The position numbers were made by a program, and so were the translations under genes. A DNA stretch of 64,000 nucleotides, from contig CACZOA010000049.1 in assembly GCA_902782665.1 (NCBI GenBank), positions 29,889 through 93,888 on the forward strand. Direction: 5' to 3'. This document shows positions 1-10,096 of the stretch, piece after piece; the stretch's first letter is position 1, and each line of letters begins with the position of its first letter. Under the pieces are notes generated by a model. The model was given only the letters and a program-made list of their open reading frames with translations. It was not told the DNA's origin and searched no databases. This DNA is from an uncultured Bacteroidales bacterium. GTDB lineage: Bacteria > Bacteroidota > Bacteroidia > Bacteroidales > Paludibacteraceae.

Positions 1-3000
1 TTGTTGTCGTTAGGACAAACTTTATCCTTCTCTACCTGAGCGGAAATGATAGGTGTTGCCACCTGACTCAATGTCACAGTGACAGGATCACTCTGACATC
101 CGTTACCATCTGTATATGTTGCAGAGTAAGTACGGTTTTCATCATAACTCTGAAGTGACAATAATGGATTTTTAATTTCCAACGTAGAAGCTGTGAATGT
201 TCCAGTCACTCCGTTATCAAATGTGATAGTTCCAGCATTAGCTGTGTTAGTAGCACCGATTGCAGCAGTAACAGTCACTGGAGTCTGTCCTCCATTAGGA
301 TCAGAACATACAGCAGCTACTGGAGCGAAATCTAATGTTGGTTTAACACCGACCTCTACTGAAACCTGAGCATCGGTACCCTCACATCCATTATTTGTTG
401 TGCAAGATATCAAGTATTCTTTTGTTGTTTTCTCATTTGGAGCGACAAAAGTATTTGTTGTACGTTCTGCTCCAGCTGCAACATTGATATCAGTACCAAT
501 CTGGTTTCCAAAGTTATCTTTAACCTTAAACACAACAGCTGTTGAAGATGTATTTATCAACTTGATAGCGTATGGCTCACCCTGACAAATTACATCAGTA
601 ATATCTGATCCATCTGTTTTGACTGCCTTTGCCTCAAAACTTGGAGCAGGATAAAGAGCCACCTCTGCTGTGAACTCAGCAGTACATCCATCCTTTGCTG
701 TAACAACTCCACCTACACTGTAAGTAGTTCCCTCAGCTGGAGTAGGAGCTGTGAAGCTCTGCGTCAAAGAAGTAACATCGTAAGATTGCTGAGAAGCTGT
801 TGTTGTACCATTAGTCGTAGATTGGAAAGCATAGTCAACTTTCGCTATTGTGTTGTCTTCATTTACAGTAGCGTTAGTTGTTCCTTGATCTCCCAATTGT
901 ACCTCAAATGTAGAATTAGGACAAGCAAATACCTTTGTTGTCTTCACTACAGGAAGAGGCTTAACATATACCTTATATTCACCTTCAGAAGTACAACCAT
1001 CATCCATAACAGACACCTTCAAAGTCTGGTACTGTCCAAGAGCATCTGATTGAGCTCCAGACATTCCATAACCTAAAGTTCCATTATTGAATATTGTCTC
1101 CTTATCTGTAGATGGCTGAGCTAACAATGCTGTGTTCTGAACCTTCACTGTTGCACTTGCCAACTCTCCGTTCTCATTGTATGGACGAACATAGAAATAG
1201 AATTTTTCGCCATCACAATACGTATTCTTCTCATTGCTTGCAAGAGAAGCTGAAGAGACAGATGTTATCTGAGAGGCTGAAGCTGCCATGTCAAACTGAA
1301 CAGTAGGCTTAACCTGAATAGCTAGTTTTTCAGTGATAGCACACTGAGCAACGTTACCGTTCATACCATCAGTCTTCACAGTGAATCTAATCACCTCACC
1401 TCCAGCAGCAACAGCAGGCACTGTGTATTGGAATGAGTATGGATCAGATTTACTGAATCTTCCTGAAGTAGTCGGACCATAGCTATTACCCTCTGCATCC
1501 TTAATGACATAATAGTTTGTCATATCAGCTGATGCATTATTAAGAGTGATAGTCAATACAGTTCCAGCACATACTGGCTCAGTTGTCCACAAGGTAACAT
1601 TATCAGTTGGGTCAATAGAAGAAGTCTTACCAATTTCTTGACTTCCACTCTTCACTGTATACGTAACCAATGGAGCAGCAAGATTCTTAGGTATGAATGT
1701 CTTCTTCTCCGAACAATTGTCATCGTTAATAAATTCCACTTCATAGTAGTACTGATAAGCACTTGAATAAAGTGAAACATCTACCACTTTAGAAATGACC
1801 AACTGGTTAGAAGATGTTTTCCAAGAGAAATCTGTAACAGTCTTAACAGGTGCGTCACCTTGTGTTTGCTCAACAACAAAATTCACAGAAAGAACTGATT
1901 TTGCTCCATCAACATCTATTGTAAGAGCATCTCCAGGACAAACCTTAGCAATATCTCCTAAAGTGATTTTTCCTGCAGACTCCTGAACATAGACTGTCCA
2001 AGTTGTCTTACAGCCTCCCTCGGCTTTAACAGTAAGTGTATGAACACCCTTGCCAAGTTCTACTTCTCCTGATGTGTAAACACCACTATTAGTTCCAGCA
2101 TTGCCAACTGTAGCCAGCACTTCCGTACCACTAATAGCATTGGTAGCATCATACCATTGGAACTTATATTTAGAAGCCGCCGAAGCAGGATCTGTAGAGA
2201 AAGGAGTCACCTTTACTTTACCTCCAGGACAAACCTCCAAAGTAACAGTTCTTGTGATATTATTCTTTACTTCAATCTCTTGTTTATATGAATCTGGATT
2301 GATATATAGATCAACAACAGGAGACGATGTCAAAGTTACAGATGCAGTAGGAGAAGTGTACGTACATCCATTTTCATCTTTCGCAATTACAAACACCTCA
2401 TTCTCTCCTGCCATATTTGCACTTTCTGTAACGACTTCGTTAGAAAGAAGCAATGCAGACAAATCTGTCTTATCCTCAAGACGATTTCCATTTAAATAAT
2501 ATGTAGCGGTATATCTAGTTGAACCCAAAGAATTGTGACTTTCATTTGTGATACGAATATCACCATATTGACAAGTACCGGCAATATCAAATTTTGGATC
2601 CAAAGCAGTAGACGGAGTATAATCTTGCTCAATTATACTTTCACAACCAGCAGATGAAGTTAAAATAGCCTTGATTGTATAAGTCTCTGTATAATTCTCA
2701 GCTTCTACAAATCTGTGTGCATTAAATAATAGAGAAACCTTCTTACCATCAACCTGCTGACTACAAGCAGAAGCTCCTATTGTCCAATCAGGAACAGCAG
2801 GATAAGATCCTCCATTTTTCTTTTTCACAAAGAATTGAATATCTGTAATTGGGTCTGTCTCAAAATTATTTCGTGTATAATTTAGATTAAGAGCTTCAAT
2901 ACTCAAGCCATCAGCCTGATCAGAACCTGTAGGACAAGTCCATTTATCCTTTATTGTACCTTCAACAGCAGTAGCACCGAAATGAGTTTCTGCCTTCACA

Positions 3001-4787
3001 ATACAATTATCAGTGTTACTATTTAATTCTGAATCAGTCTTGTTTAATTCTCCGGCAGTAGAGGCCATATAACAAACAAGCGTTCCTTCTGAACCGTTTG
3101 AAGTAATATAACGCCAATATGCACTATGCTCGTTAGTTTTACTGATTTCAAACTCATTATCGGTCAAAATTCCATCATGTAATCTTTGGAAGCCTCTTTC
3201 TGTTTGTATACCATATATATATGCATTATATCCCTTTGTGGCAGTAGCTTTCAAAGGACCATTGACCGCATCACAAAGAGTTGCAATCACTGATTTTTTC
3301 TTCACCTCACAAGTGAAGTACATATAACATGAATGTCCTCCTGCCTTACAGCCTGAAGTTGAAACCCAATAGTTACAATCTCGTGTAATAAACTGTAAAC
3401 CAATACGTGTTCCATTCTTTAATGCATTAAGAGGATAGATCAAGGTTCTCCATCCTTTCGATTCTGAGTTTCGTATAGTTGGAGCAGAACCTGTAGTAAA
3501 CCATCCAGTATTATTGGTAATAGTACATTTAGAGAGACCATTACGAGCACATTCAAATAGATGTCCCTTACTACATGTCATATCAAAAGATGTCATTTTG
3601 GAATCTCCACATGTCAACTTTTGCCATCCAGAATTAATATCATTAAGAAGCCCAAGATCAACATTCTGATCTTCTGTAGAATATGCTCCAATAGTGAATT
3701 CAGGTGCACCAGATCCAAAATGTTTTGATTCTGGAGCCTCAGCCAAAGCGAGATAATGAATCATCAAAATATCATCATCATCACTTTTCGTAAATTCATA
3801 CAACATCTGCTCTGCAGCCGCTGTATGTCTAAATTGAGTTCCCCACGATGGCACAGCCAATTCACAAGATAAACCGTTAGAACTTGCTTCACTTTTTCCT
3901 CCATTTTCCACAGTAATACTTTTACTTCCAGGAAGTCTTTGTCCAGAAGCTCCAAGTCTACAAGAATGTGAAGCACCCGGAAAAACTCTTGGCAAAATAA
4001 CAGTTTCATCACTGTGCATGTTTCTTTTAGTGTCTGTTCCATAAACATCCGCATTAGGATCTTTGTAATGATCAATATCATCTTCACTAGCAGTTCCTAT
4101 TACATTAAAGCGATATTGTCCATCTCCAGTTTTATTTGGAGAACTATACTGACTATAAAATGCATTTTTTACATCAACCTCAGCAGCAATTTCATATTTA
4201 CTTCCAGTTGAAATAGCGTATCCATCACCACTTTCCTCACACGAAGAGAAATAATCGGTAAATTTTTTTCCTTTTGCATTTAATGCAGAAGCAAAACTAA
4301 ACGAGTTCCCATGATGTGATTCGTTTCCCCATTTATTCCTATAAGCTTGAAGGAATTCATTAAAATCCCAATAATATGCATACGAAATAGCGTTAGAAGT
4401 AACTTTTACTGCTTCACAAGATGAAGTGTTTGTGGCATCTCCATATAACACTGCACCATAATACAAACGCCATCCATCCAAGCCATGGGCAAAACCTAGG
4501 TTTCGCTGATCCTGTCCACTAACAGACAAAGCTGTACCGAACAGCAATACCCCCACAGCCATTCTTTTGAACCGCTGACGGATAAATGATTTACACTCGG
4601 TCAAAAGCCTCTTGGCCTTCACCAACTCGGAGGATACGATACATCTCCTCTCCTGCCTTGCATCGACATCCCGATGTTTTTCCATACGGGTATCATGCTG
4701 GCATTGGACGGCATCGTTCGGCGCTATACATAGCCAGCGCAGAAGCATCGCTATCCAATCAACAAATTTCTGTAGAAATTTCCTCAT
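1..4787 (-). CDS. Giant secreted Cys-rich repeat protein (partial, C-terminus beyond window)
   Basis: One uninterrupted reading frame runs from an ATG at 4787 leftward off the window (about 1595 codons), so the end and any sorting domain are not visible. A signal-peptide-like segment (MAVGVLLFGTALSVSGQ) starts only about 75 codons in, at an in-frame ATG at 4562; this may be the true start. The first ~500 residues after it form a Cys-rich globular part. The rest consists of successive Ig/PKD-like modules of roughly 80-100 residues, each with Cys motifs such as VCPGG, VCPGD, VCSDPNGG and VCPND. This layout is common in large Bacteroidota cell-surface or type IX-secreted adhesin-like proteins; adhesion is an inference. 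No neighbour on the same strand is visible upstream. Confidence 0.8.
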   Translation of the reverse strand, partial: MRKFLQKFVDWIAMLLRWLCIAPNDAVQCQHDTRMEKHRDVDARQERRCIVSSELVKAKRLLTECKSFIRQRFKRMAVGVLLFGTALSVSGQDQRNLGFAHGLDGWRLYYGAVLYGDATNTSSCEAVKVTSNAISYAYYWDFNEFLQAYRNKWGNESHHGNSFSFASALNAKGKKFTDYFSSCEESGDGYAISTGSKYEIAAEVDVKNAFYSQYSSPNKTGDGQYRFNVIGTASEDDIDHYKDPNADVYGTDTKRNMHSDETVILPRVFPGASHSCRLGASGQRLPGSKSITVENGGKSEASSNGLSCELAVPSWGTQFRHTAAAEQMLYEFTKSDDDDILMIHYLALAEAPESKHFGSGAPEFTIGAYSTEDQNVDLGLLNDINSGWQKLTCGDSKMTSFDMTCSKGHLFECARNGLSKCTITNNTGWFTTGSAPTIRNSESKGWRTLIYPLNALKNGTRIGLQFITRDCNYWVSTSGCKAGGHSCYMYFTCEVKKKSVIATLCDAVNGPLKATATKGYNAYIYGIQTERGFQRLHDGILTDNEFEISKTNEHSAYWRYITSNGSEGTLVCYMASTAGELNKTDSELNSNTDNCIVKAETHFGATAVEGTIKDKWTCPTGSDQADGLSIEALNLNYTRNNFETDPITDIQFFVKKKNGGSYPAVPDWTIGASACSQQVDGKKVSLLFNAHRFVEAENYTETYTIKAILTSSAGCESIIEQDYTPSTALDPKFDIAGTCQYGDIRITNESHNSLGSTRYTATYYLNGNRLEDKTDLSALLLSNEVVTESANMAGENEVFVIAKDENGCTYTSPTASVTLTSSPVVDLYINPDSYKQEIEVKNNITRTVTLEVCPGGKVKVTPFSTDPASAASKYKFQWYDATNAISGTEVLATVGNAGTNSGVYTSGEVELGKGVHTLTVKAEGGCKTTWTVYVQESAGKITLGDIAKVCPGDALTIDVDGAKSVLSVNFVVEQTQGDAPVKTVTDFSWKTSSNQLVISKVVDVSLYSSAYQYYYEVEFINDDNCSEKKTFIPKNLAAPLVTYTVKSGSQEIGKTSSIDPTDNVTLWTTEPVCAGTVLTITLNNASADMTNYYVIKDAEGNSYGPTTSGRFSKSDPYSFQYTVPAVAAGGEVIRFTVKTDGMNGNVAQCAITEKLAIQVKPTVQFDMAASASQITSVSSASLASNEKNTYCDGEKFYFYVRPYNENGELASATVKVQNTALLAQPSTDKETIFNNGTLGYGMSGAQSDALGQYQTLKVSVMDDGCTSEGEYKVYVKPLPVVKTTKVFACPNSTFEVQLGDQGTTNATVNEDNTIAKVDYAFQSTTNGTTTASQQSYDVTSLTQSFTAPTPAEGTTYSVGGVVTAKDGCTAEFTAEVALYPAPSFEAKAVKTDGSDITDVICQGEPYAIKLINTSSTAVVFKVKDNFGNQIGTDINVAAGAERTTNTFVAPNEKTTKEYLISCTTNNGCEGTDAQVSVEVGVKPTLDFAPVAAVCSDPNGGQTPVTVTAAIGATNTANAGTITFDNGVTGTFTASTLEIKNPLLSLQSYDENRTYSATYTDGNGCQSDPVTVTLSQVATPIISAQVEKDKVCPNDN

Positions 4788-5537
4788 GATTATATTATTT
4801 TTTTTATTATTTTCCATTTGTATCTCACACTTCTAATATTAATCCGTTGCTCTATATATACATATTTAAATATGAGTGTCAATAACTACACCATCTATAC
4901 ATATTTATACAAGCACCTTTTTTCATTTTTTTCATCCTTTTATTTTATCCTTTTATAAATTAATTATATCCTAATATTCCTAATAATACAGTTCTTCATG
5001 ATGATGATATTATAACCATGAGCAATACCGCATAATATATAGGTCTATCAATCAATTTATTAACTCTAATATCCGTCATACTACAGTCCAAACCATAGTA
5101 TAAGTATTAACAAAATTAATTAAATCAACACTAATAAAATCAGAGGAAAAGCAAAAGTTATCAACAATTTTTGCATTTTTAGACAAAAACACATTACAAA
5201 AAGGAAACTTTCATACAAAGTAACTAATATTACTATTAAGCAGATAAGTAAACACACAAAAAAAAGAAGAAATATACTTAATCGTTATATTCCCACACTC
5301 AACGTCAATAAACACATAACATACTATACAACAATATGATACAGTTATCTAAAATCAATTATCCCCATCGGAGACAGTCCTGTCCATTTCCAGTCTCACC
5401 CATTGTTTAGAAATGGATCTCATAAGCTTAGGTCATAGTAACCGACGGCTAAGAACAGTCGGAGAAAATGTATCCTAACAAAATGCCGTCTGCTATAAAA
5501 AACGTATATTTGCGAACAAATAATAAAAATCAGAAAC
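4788..5537. other. 750-base AT-rich gap between diverging genes
   Basis: No convincing gene is seen. The part next to the giant protein is very AT-rich and probably holds its promoter. A less AT-rich block at about 5365-5465 contains several short inverted repeats: CCATTTC at 5383-5389 with GAAATGG at 5410-5416, and CCGAC at 5442-5446 with GTCGG at 5458-5462. It may be a structured leader or small RNA, but it matches no riboswitch family I recognise. Confidence 0.5.
5505..5512 (+). promoter_or_regulatory. Bacteroidota -7 element for the Dus-family gene
   Basis: TATATTTG matches the Bacteroidota -7 consensus TAnnTTTG and lies 25 bases before the ATG at 5538. No clear TTTG -33 box is seen at the usual 19-21 base spacing. 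Confidence 0.5.
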
Positions 5538-6458
5538 ATGGAAATTCATTTCGCCCCACTACAAGGCTATACAGATTCAGTTTTCAGAAAGTTACACGCT
5601 GAAATTTTCGGTGGTATAGACAAATATTATACCCCTTTCATACGCGTAGAACGTGGTGATTTCCGCAAAAAAGATATGCGTGAATTGCCAGATGAGACGG
5701 AATGCAACACTATTCCGCAGATCATTGCGTCTACCAAACCTGAAGATATCGAAAAAATGATATCTATGCTTGAGGAGAAGGGATATAAAGAGGTGAATAT
5801 CAACATGGGATGTCCTTTCCCTATGATTGCAAAACATGGTATGGGATCAGGTCTGTTGGCTGACAAAGAGGCTGTTAAAGCAATGATAAAAGTGTTGGAA
5901 GCCCATCCATCTATGCGATTCTCATTAAAAACAAGACTTGGATATGATGATGAAAATCAAATATTTGAGATGATGGACATCATAAATGATTTTCCTTTCA
6001 CCGAGGTGACGATGCATCCTAGAATCGCAAAAGATCAATATTCCGGTGAAATCAACCACGCTAAATTCGCCGAGTTTGCAAAAGCCTGCAAGCATCCTCT
6101 CATATATAATGGCGACGTTACAACGACCGACGACATCAACAAAATAAGCACTGTCTACCCTACTCTTAAAGGCATCATGATCGGACGCGGATTGCTAATG
6201 AATCCAGCCCTCGCGTCGGAATACAAAAATGGAGAAACGATGCCAGACAAAGAAAAGAGAGACAAATCTAAACAATTGATTAAGAAGCTATTCGCTCATT
6301 GTGAAGAGTTGATGAACGGTGAGGAGCAGAGTGTCGCTCATGTGAAAGCATACTTTGAATATTTACTTCCAGAAATCGAAAAGCGTAATCGAAAAAAAGT
6401 GCTTAAAGCCAATAAAGCAGAGAAACTGAGAGCAGCAATCGCCGAATTTTTCATTTGA
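5538..6458 (+). CDS. tRNA-dihydrouridine synthase family protein
   Basis: This 306-residue FMN enzyme reduces a specific uridine in tRNA to dihydrouridine. It opens with the Dus-type APLQGYTDSVFR segment (residues 6-17) that binds FMN. It has NINMGCPFPM at 87-96, with the catalytic Cys at 92 and the following K in IAKHGMGSGLL, and a barrel end with YNGDV and GIMIGRGLL. Length and motifs are normal for the family. The exact Dus subgroup and target base cannot be told from sequence alone. It is a single gene with its own -7 promoter element, separated by about 110 bases from the next gene. Confidence 0.9.
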   Translation: MEIHFAPLQGYTDSVFRKLHAEIFGGIDKYYTPFIRVERGDFRKKDMRELPDETECNTIPQIIASTKPEDIEKMISMLEEKGYKEVNINMGCPFPMIAKHGMGSGLLADKEAVKAMIKVLEAHPSMRFSLKTRLGYDDENQIFEMMDIINDFPFTEVTMHPRIAKDQYSGEINHAKFAEFAKACKHPLIYNGDVTTTDDINKISTVYPTLKGIMIGRGLLMNPALASEYKNGETMPDKEKRDKSKQLIKKLFAHCEELMNGEEQSVAHVKAYFEYLLPEIEKRNRKKVLKANKAEKLRAAIAEFFI

Positions 6459-6512
6459 TTTTGTTGATAACTTGTTCTTTTATTAACAATATCATAAAAA
6501 TAGAAAAGGAGT

Positions 6513-6544
6513 ATTGTCTGAATAATTTTGAAAATATATATTTG
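6513..6544 (+). promoter_or_regulatory. Promoter of the WG-repeat gene
   Basis: A -7 box TATATTTG at 6537-6544 is preceded by ATTG at 6513-6516 with 20 bases between, close to the Bacteroidota TTTG/TAnnTTTG arrangement. It lies about 25 bases before the start codon at 6570. Confidence 0.55.
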
Positions 6545-6569
6545 TCTCAATTTTTGACAAAAAACTAGT

Positions 6570-9266
6570 ATGACTATGATGAAAAGAGTGTTGATTTCAT
6601 TAATGTTAAGCATTTTTACCTTAAGTGTTGCGAACGCCGCATCAGACATCACTGATGTTATCAAAGCACTAAGAAAAGGTAAGGTTGAAAGTGCTTTGAA
6701 AACTCGTTCGAAGATAAAAATAACATCTTCGCCAGACCAGTTTTTGTATCAATTAAGTGAATGTTTAGCATACAACCACAAGAAAAATCCTAAATATAAT
6801 CCGCTAAAAGCATACGATTTCTACAAGCGTATTTCTTACAGCGATTACGTTACAAATCAACGAGTTATGAATTGTATGCGTGAAGCCGAATTTGATTTGG
6901 AGACAGTACGTATGGAAGTGGAAGCCAACTTGTTGGAATATGCTAGGTCGAAGAAGACTGTCGAGGCTTACGACAACATCATAAAAATCTGTGAATCATG
7001 TTCTTACCTTGAAGAAGCGAATCGAGGAAAAGAGGATTTGCTATTCAACAAGACCCTAAAAGGAGCCAATTTGCGCGACGTTGAAAAGTTTATCCTAGAC
7101 TATCCAAATTCTCCGAACAAGGAAAAGGCTATCAACATGCGTGACTCAATCGCATTCGCAAAACTTCCAAAGTCAGCTGATGCATATGCCGCATACATGG
7201 AAAAATATCCAAACTCGAAATACACTTCAGAAATTCAAAGCGGATTGCTTCAGATGAGCTACGACGAAGCAAAAGCGAACGACAACATCAACTCGTATGC
7301 AAAATTCATCGGTTTGTATCCGAACGAGGAGAAGAAGGTGAAGGAGTTCGAGGGTAAGATTGAAGATTTGCAAAAGTACTTGACTTGGAAAGTCGAGCCA
7401 AAATACAAGAACATTCGTTTGGCAGAAGACTCTATCGCAAAGAAGAGCTACTACCTTGTGAACGATTTCGGTAAGTGGGGAATCATGGATTTCTCAGGTA
7501 AAGAGTTGGTTGCCCCTTCATTCGATGATTTCTCCGACATTGCAGACGGCAAGTTGATCGCCAAGAAAGGTGGCAAATGGGGAGTCATCAATCCAGCAAA
7601 CGGTTCAACAATACTCGACTTCCTAGCAACATCAGCTTCCGACATCGATATCATCTCCAAAAATTTCATTGCATTCAAGCAAGGCAATTCATGGGGATTG
7701 AGCTACAAGGGAGAAAAGACAGCAATCCAGCCATTCGTTTCAGGTTCTCTAACACAGTTCAAATACAAAGTGTTGAGAAACGGTGGTGTTGCGATGACTG
7801 ATGCAGGCAAACTAGTGATCGTTGATCCAGAAGGAAACTCAAAGGTTGATGAAAAGTTCGATCAGGTTCAGTGGCGTAACGCTGACGACATCGACAGCAA
7901 ATACATCAAAGTTCGTCAGGGAAAGAAATACGGAATCTACAATCCAGACGGAGACTTGATCGGATCTATCAATCACGATATGATGCCATATTACGATCAG
8001 GATGGAATCGCGATCATCAAGACTTCCCCTTCAACTGAAGGTTGGATGGACACAACAGGAGCTTTCCTTTACTGTGCTGCCCTAAGCGAGTATAAAGATT
8101 GCGGTGGAGAAGAAAGAATGATCGCCTACAAGGTTGGAAACCACTGGGGATTTTTGGACAAGACTCCAGCCCGTGCTAATATCAAACTTCAGTATGAGGA
8201 ACTTGGAGAATGCTTCTCTGAAGGAATCGCAAAAGTAAAGAAAGCTGGCAAGTGGATCTACATCAACAAAGCAGGCGACGAAATTCTAAGCATTCCTGAG
8301 AATCAGAACAACAAAGTCTCTCGTGCAGGCGGCATCATCTACTACGCTAACGGATCAAGCTACGACATGTACGACAAGACAGGCAAGATTGGTACAATCT
8401 CTGGATTCTCAAGCATCGACAAAGAGGTTTCAAACGGAATGTTAATCGTCAACAAGGGAGGACAGGCATGTGCATTGCAAGGAGGCAAAGAGTGTGTCAC
8501 TCCTACATACGACGACATGACTAAATACTGCAACGGTTACTCAGTTGTGACAAACGGAGACAAGAAAGGACTTCTTTACTACGGTCAGGTAGTGTTGGAG
8601 CCTAAATACGAAAAGATTCTTGATCCTAACCACGCTATCGATGGAGACTGTGAAGAATTGCTTTCAGGTAATGTTTCAGATGTGATTCTATTGAACGTAT
8701 TCGAAAACGGAACATCATCTAGAATTATTGTAAAAGCGGGCAAGATCATCACAACAACCAAAGATGAGGTACGTTTGAAAAAATTCTCAAACAAATTTAC
8801 AGCATTCGAAACTGCTGAGATGGGAATCTTCAACGCGGCAAAAACAGGTTTGATCTCACCTGACGGAAAAATTGTAGTAGAGCCATACTACCGTCAGATC
8901 ACAGAACTTTCAAACGATTATTTCGTATGTAAGGACGCAAACGGAAAATGTGGAGTCTTGGACAAAGCAGGAACAGAAGTAGTGGTGCCATTTGCACAGT
9001 CGATCACTTCATTTGACGGCAAGGTTGTAGAGGCAGAGCTAAACGGAGACAAGATGTGCTTCAACAAAAATGGCGTTCCATTCCTACCAAAGAACTCAGA
9101 GTTGTATGAGAACGGTGTATTCAAGAACAAGAAGAACAACAAATTCGGATTGGTTGACGATAAAGGATACATCAAACTTTATACTAACTACGGCAAGATT
9201 TCAGGAGTAAAAGACAAATCGGCAGTCGTATTGAAGAATGACAAATACGGCGTAGTGAAATATTAA
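6570..9266 (+). CDS. Exported WG-repeat protein
   Basis: An 898-residue protein with an N-terminal signal peptide (MKRVLISLMLSIFTLSVANA from the third possible ATG at 6579; ATGs also at 6570 and 6576). Residues ~25-270 are helical with tetratricopeptide-like spacing. From about residue 290 to the end there are around ten WG-type repeats, seen as KWGIMDFSG, KWGVINPANG, KYGIYNPDG, HWGFLDKT, KCGVLDKAG, KFGLVDDKG and KYGVVKY. WG repeats (KWG-hydrophobic-D-x-x-G) form beta-rich scaffolds, usually in exported proteins of unknown function. It is monocistronic, with a promoter before it and a terminator after it. Codon use and base composition resemble its neighbours. No enzymatic motif is seen. Confidence 0.85.
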   Translation: MTMMKRVLISLMLSIFTLSVANAASDITDVIKALRKGKVESALKTRSKIKITSSPDQFLYQLSECLAYNHKKNPKYNPLKAYDFYKRISYSDYVTNQRVMNCMREAEFDLETVRMEVEANLLEYARSKKTVEAYDNIIKICESCSYLEEANRGKEDLLFNKTLKGANLRDVEKFILDYPNSPNKEKAINMRDSIAFAKLPKSADAYAAYMEKYPNSKYTSEIQSGLLQMSYDEAKANDNINSYAKFIGLYPNEEKKVKEFEGKIEDLQKYLTWKVEPKYKNIRLAEDSIAKKSYYLVNDFGKWGIMDFSGKELVAPSFDDFSDIADGKLIAKKGGKWGVINPANGSTILDFLATSASDIDIISKNFIAFKQGNSWGLSYKGEKTAIQPFVSGSLTQFKYKVLRNGGVAMTDAGKLVIVDPEGNSKVDEKFDQVQWRNADDIDSKYIKVRQGKKYGIYNPDGDLIGSINHDMMPYYDQDGIAIIKTSPSTEGWMDTTGAFLYCAALSEYKDCGGEERMIAYKVGNHWGFLDKTPARANIKLQYEELGECFSEGIAKVKKAGKWIYINKAGDEILSIPENQNNKVSRAGGIIYYANGSSYDMYDKTGKIGTISGFSSIDKEVSNGMLIVNKGGQACALQGGKECVTPTYDDMTKYCNGYSVVTNGDKKGLLYYGQVVLEPKYEKILDPNHAIDGDCEELLSGNVSDVILLNVFENGTSSRIIVKAGKIITTTKDEVRLKKFSNKFTAFETAEMGIFNAAKTGLISPDGKIVVEPYYRQITELSNDYFVCKDANGKCGVLDKAGTEVVVPFAQSITSFDGKVVEAELNGDKMCFNKNGVPFLPKNSELYENGVFKNKKNNKFGLVDDKGYIKLYTNYGKISGVKDKSAVVLKNDKYGVVKY

Positions 9267-9290
9267 AAGCAAAAACAACAATGTCAAAAA

Positions 9291-9325
9291 GAATGACAGA
9301 TTAGAAATAGTCTGTCATTTTTTTA
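9291..9325 (+). terminator. Rho-independent terminator after the WG-repeat gene
   Basis: AATGACAGA at 9292-9300 and TCTGTCATT at 9311-9319 form a 9-bp stem with a 10-base loop, followed by a run of T. Confidence 0.85.
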
Positions 9326-9361
9326 TAGGAAAATCAAAATCAGAAAAAAAATTCACAAAGA

Positions 9362-10096
9362 ATGAATCTGATTATAGATGAAGGAAACACACATATTAAA
9401 TATGGAGTGTTTGAAGAAGGAAGCAACAATGAAATAGCTCTCTATGAAAGCGACTCATACAATGCAATAGAGGTGGCTGAGATCATCAGCAGACATGATA
9501 TCAAGAATGCGATTTACAGCAGTGTGAGAGGTGGAAACGAAGATTTGATAGCAGACGTGAGTCATTCCGTCAACTTCATCCAACTGACACATGAAACAAA
9601 AGTTCCTCTGAAAAACCGATATCGCACACCACACACACTTGGAATGGACAGACTTGCCGCATGTGTAGGGGCATATTCAATCGCTGGAAAAGATGCGAAC
9701 ATTCTGGTGATCGACGTCGGAACGGCAATCACATACGATATTGTAAGCAAAGGAGAATATCTCGGAGGCAATATTTCGCCAGGCATGCAGATGCGACTAA
9801 ATGCGCTCCACACCTTCACAGCCAAACTTCCACAAGTGGACATAAACACAGAATGGAAAGAAATCGGAGACGACACACAGACCGCCATCTACTCAGGTTG
9901 CTACAGCGGTATTTTGCATGAGATAGAGGGTTCATACCGTAGATTAAGCAAAAAATTTCCAAAACTTTTAGTTTTTTTAACGGGTGGAGGGGCAAAATAC
10001 TTTGAAAGCAACGTAAAAATTAAGATATTTGCAAAAGAAAATCTGTTAAGGATTGGATTGAATAGAATATTAAACGATAAATGTCAAAAGGAATAA
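9362..10096 (+). CDS. coaX: Type III pantothenate kinase
   Basis: CoaX phosphorylates pantothenate, the first step of coenzyme A synthesis, in the cytosol. At 244 residues it has normal length. It shows the ASKHA-fold motifs: DEGNT at 6-10 (phosphate 1), GMDR at 94-97, DVGTA at 118-122 (phosphate 2), and GGNISPGMQMR at 135-145. The next gene overlaps its end by 16 bases, so the two are probably cotranscribed. It begins a conserved Bacteroidales gene order leading to lptC and ppiD. Confidence 0.95.
   Translation: MNLIIDEGNTHIKYGVFEEGSNNEIALYESDSYNAIEVAEIISRHDIKNAIYSSVRGGNEDLIADVSHSVNFIQLTHETKVPLKNRYRTPHTLGMDRLAACVGAYSIAGKDANILVIDVGTAITYDIVSKGEYLGGNISPGMQMRLNALHTFTAKLPQVDINTEWKEIGDDTQTAIYSGCYSGILHEIEGSYRRLSKKFPKLLVFLTGGGAKYFESNVKIKIFAKENLLRIGLNRILNDKCQKE

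Noticed and set aside
3764-4087. A 107-codon minus-strand frame within the giant surface protein
   Set aside because: Out of frame with the long open frame that carries repeats and a signal peptide.
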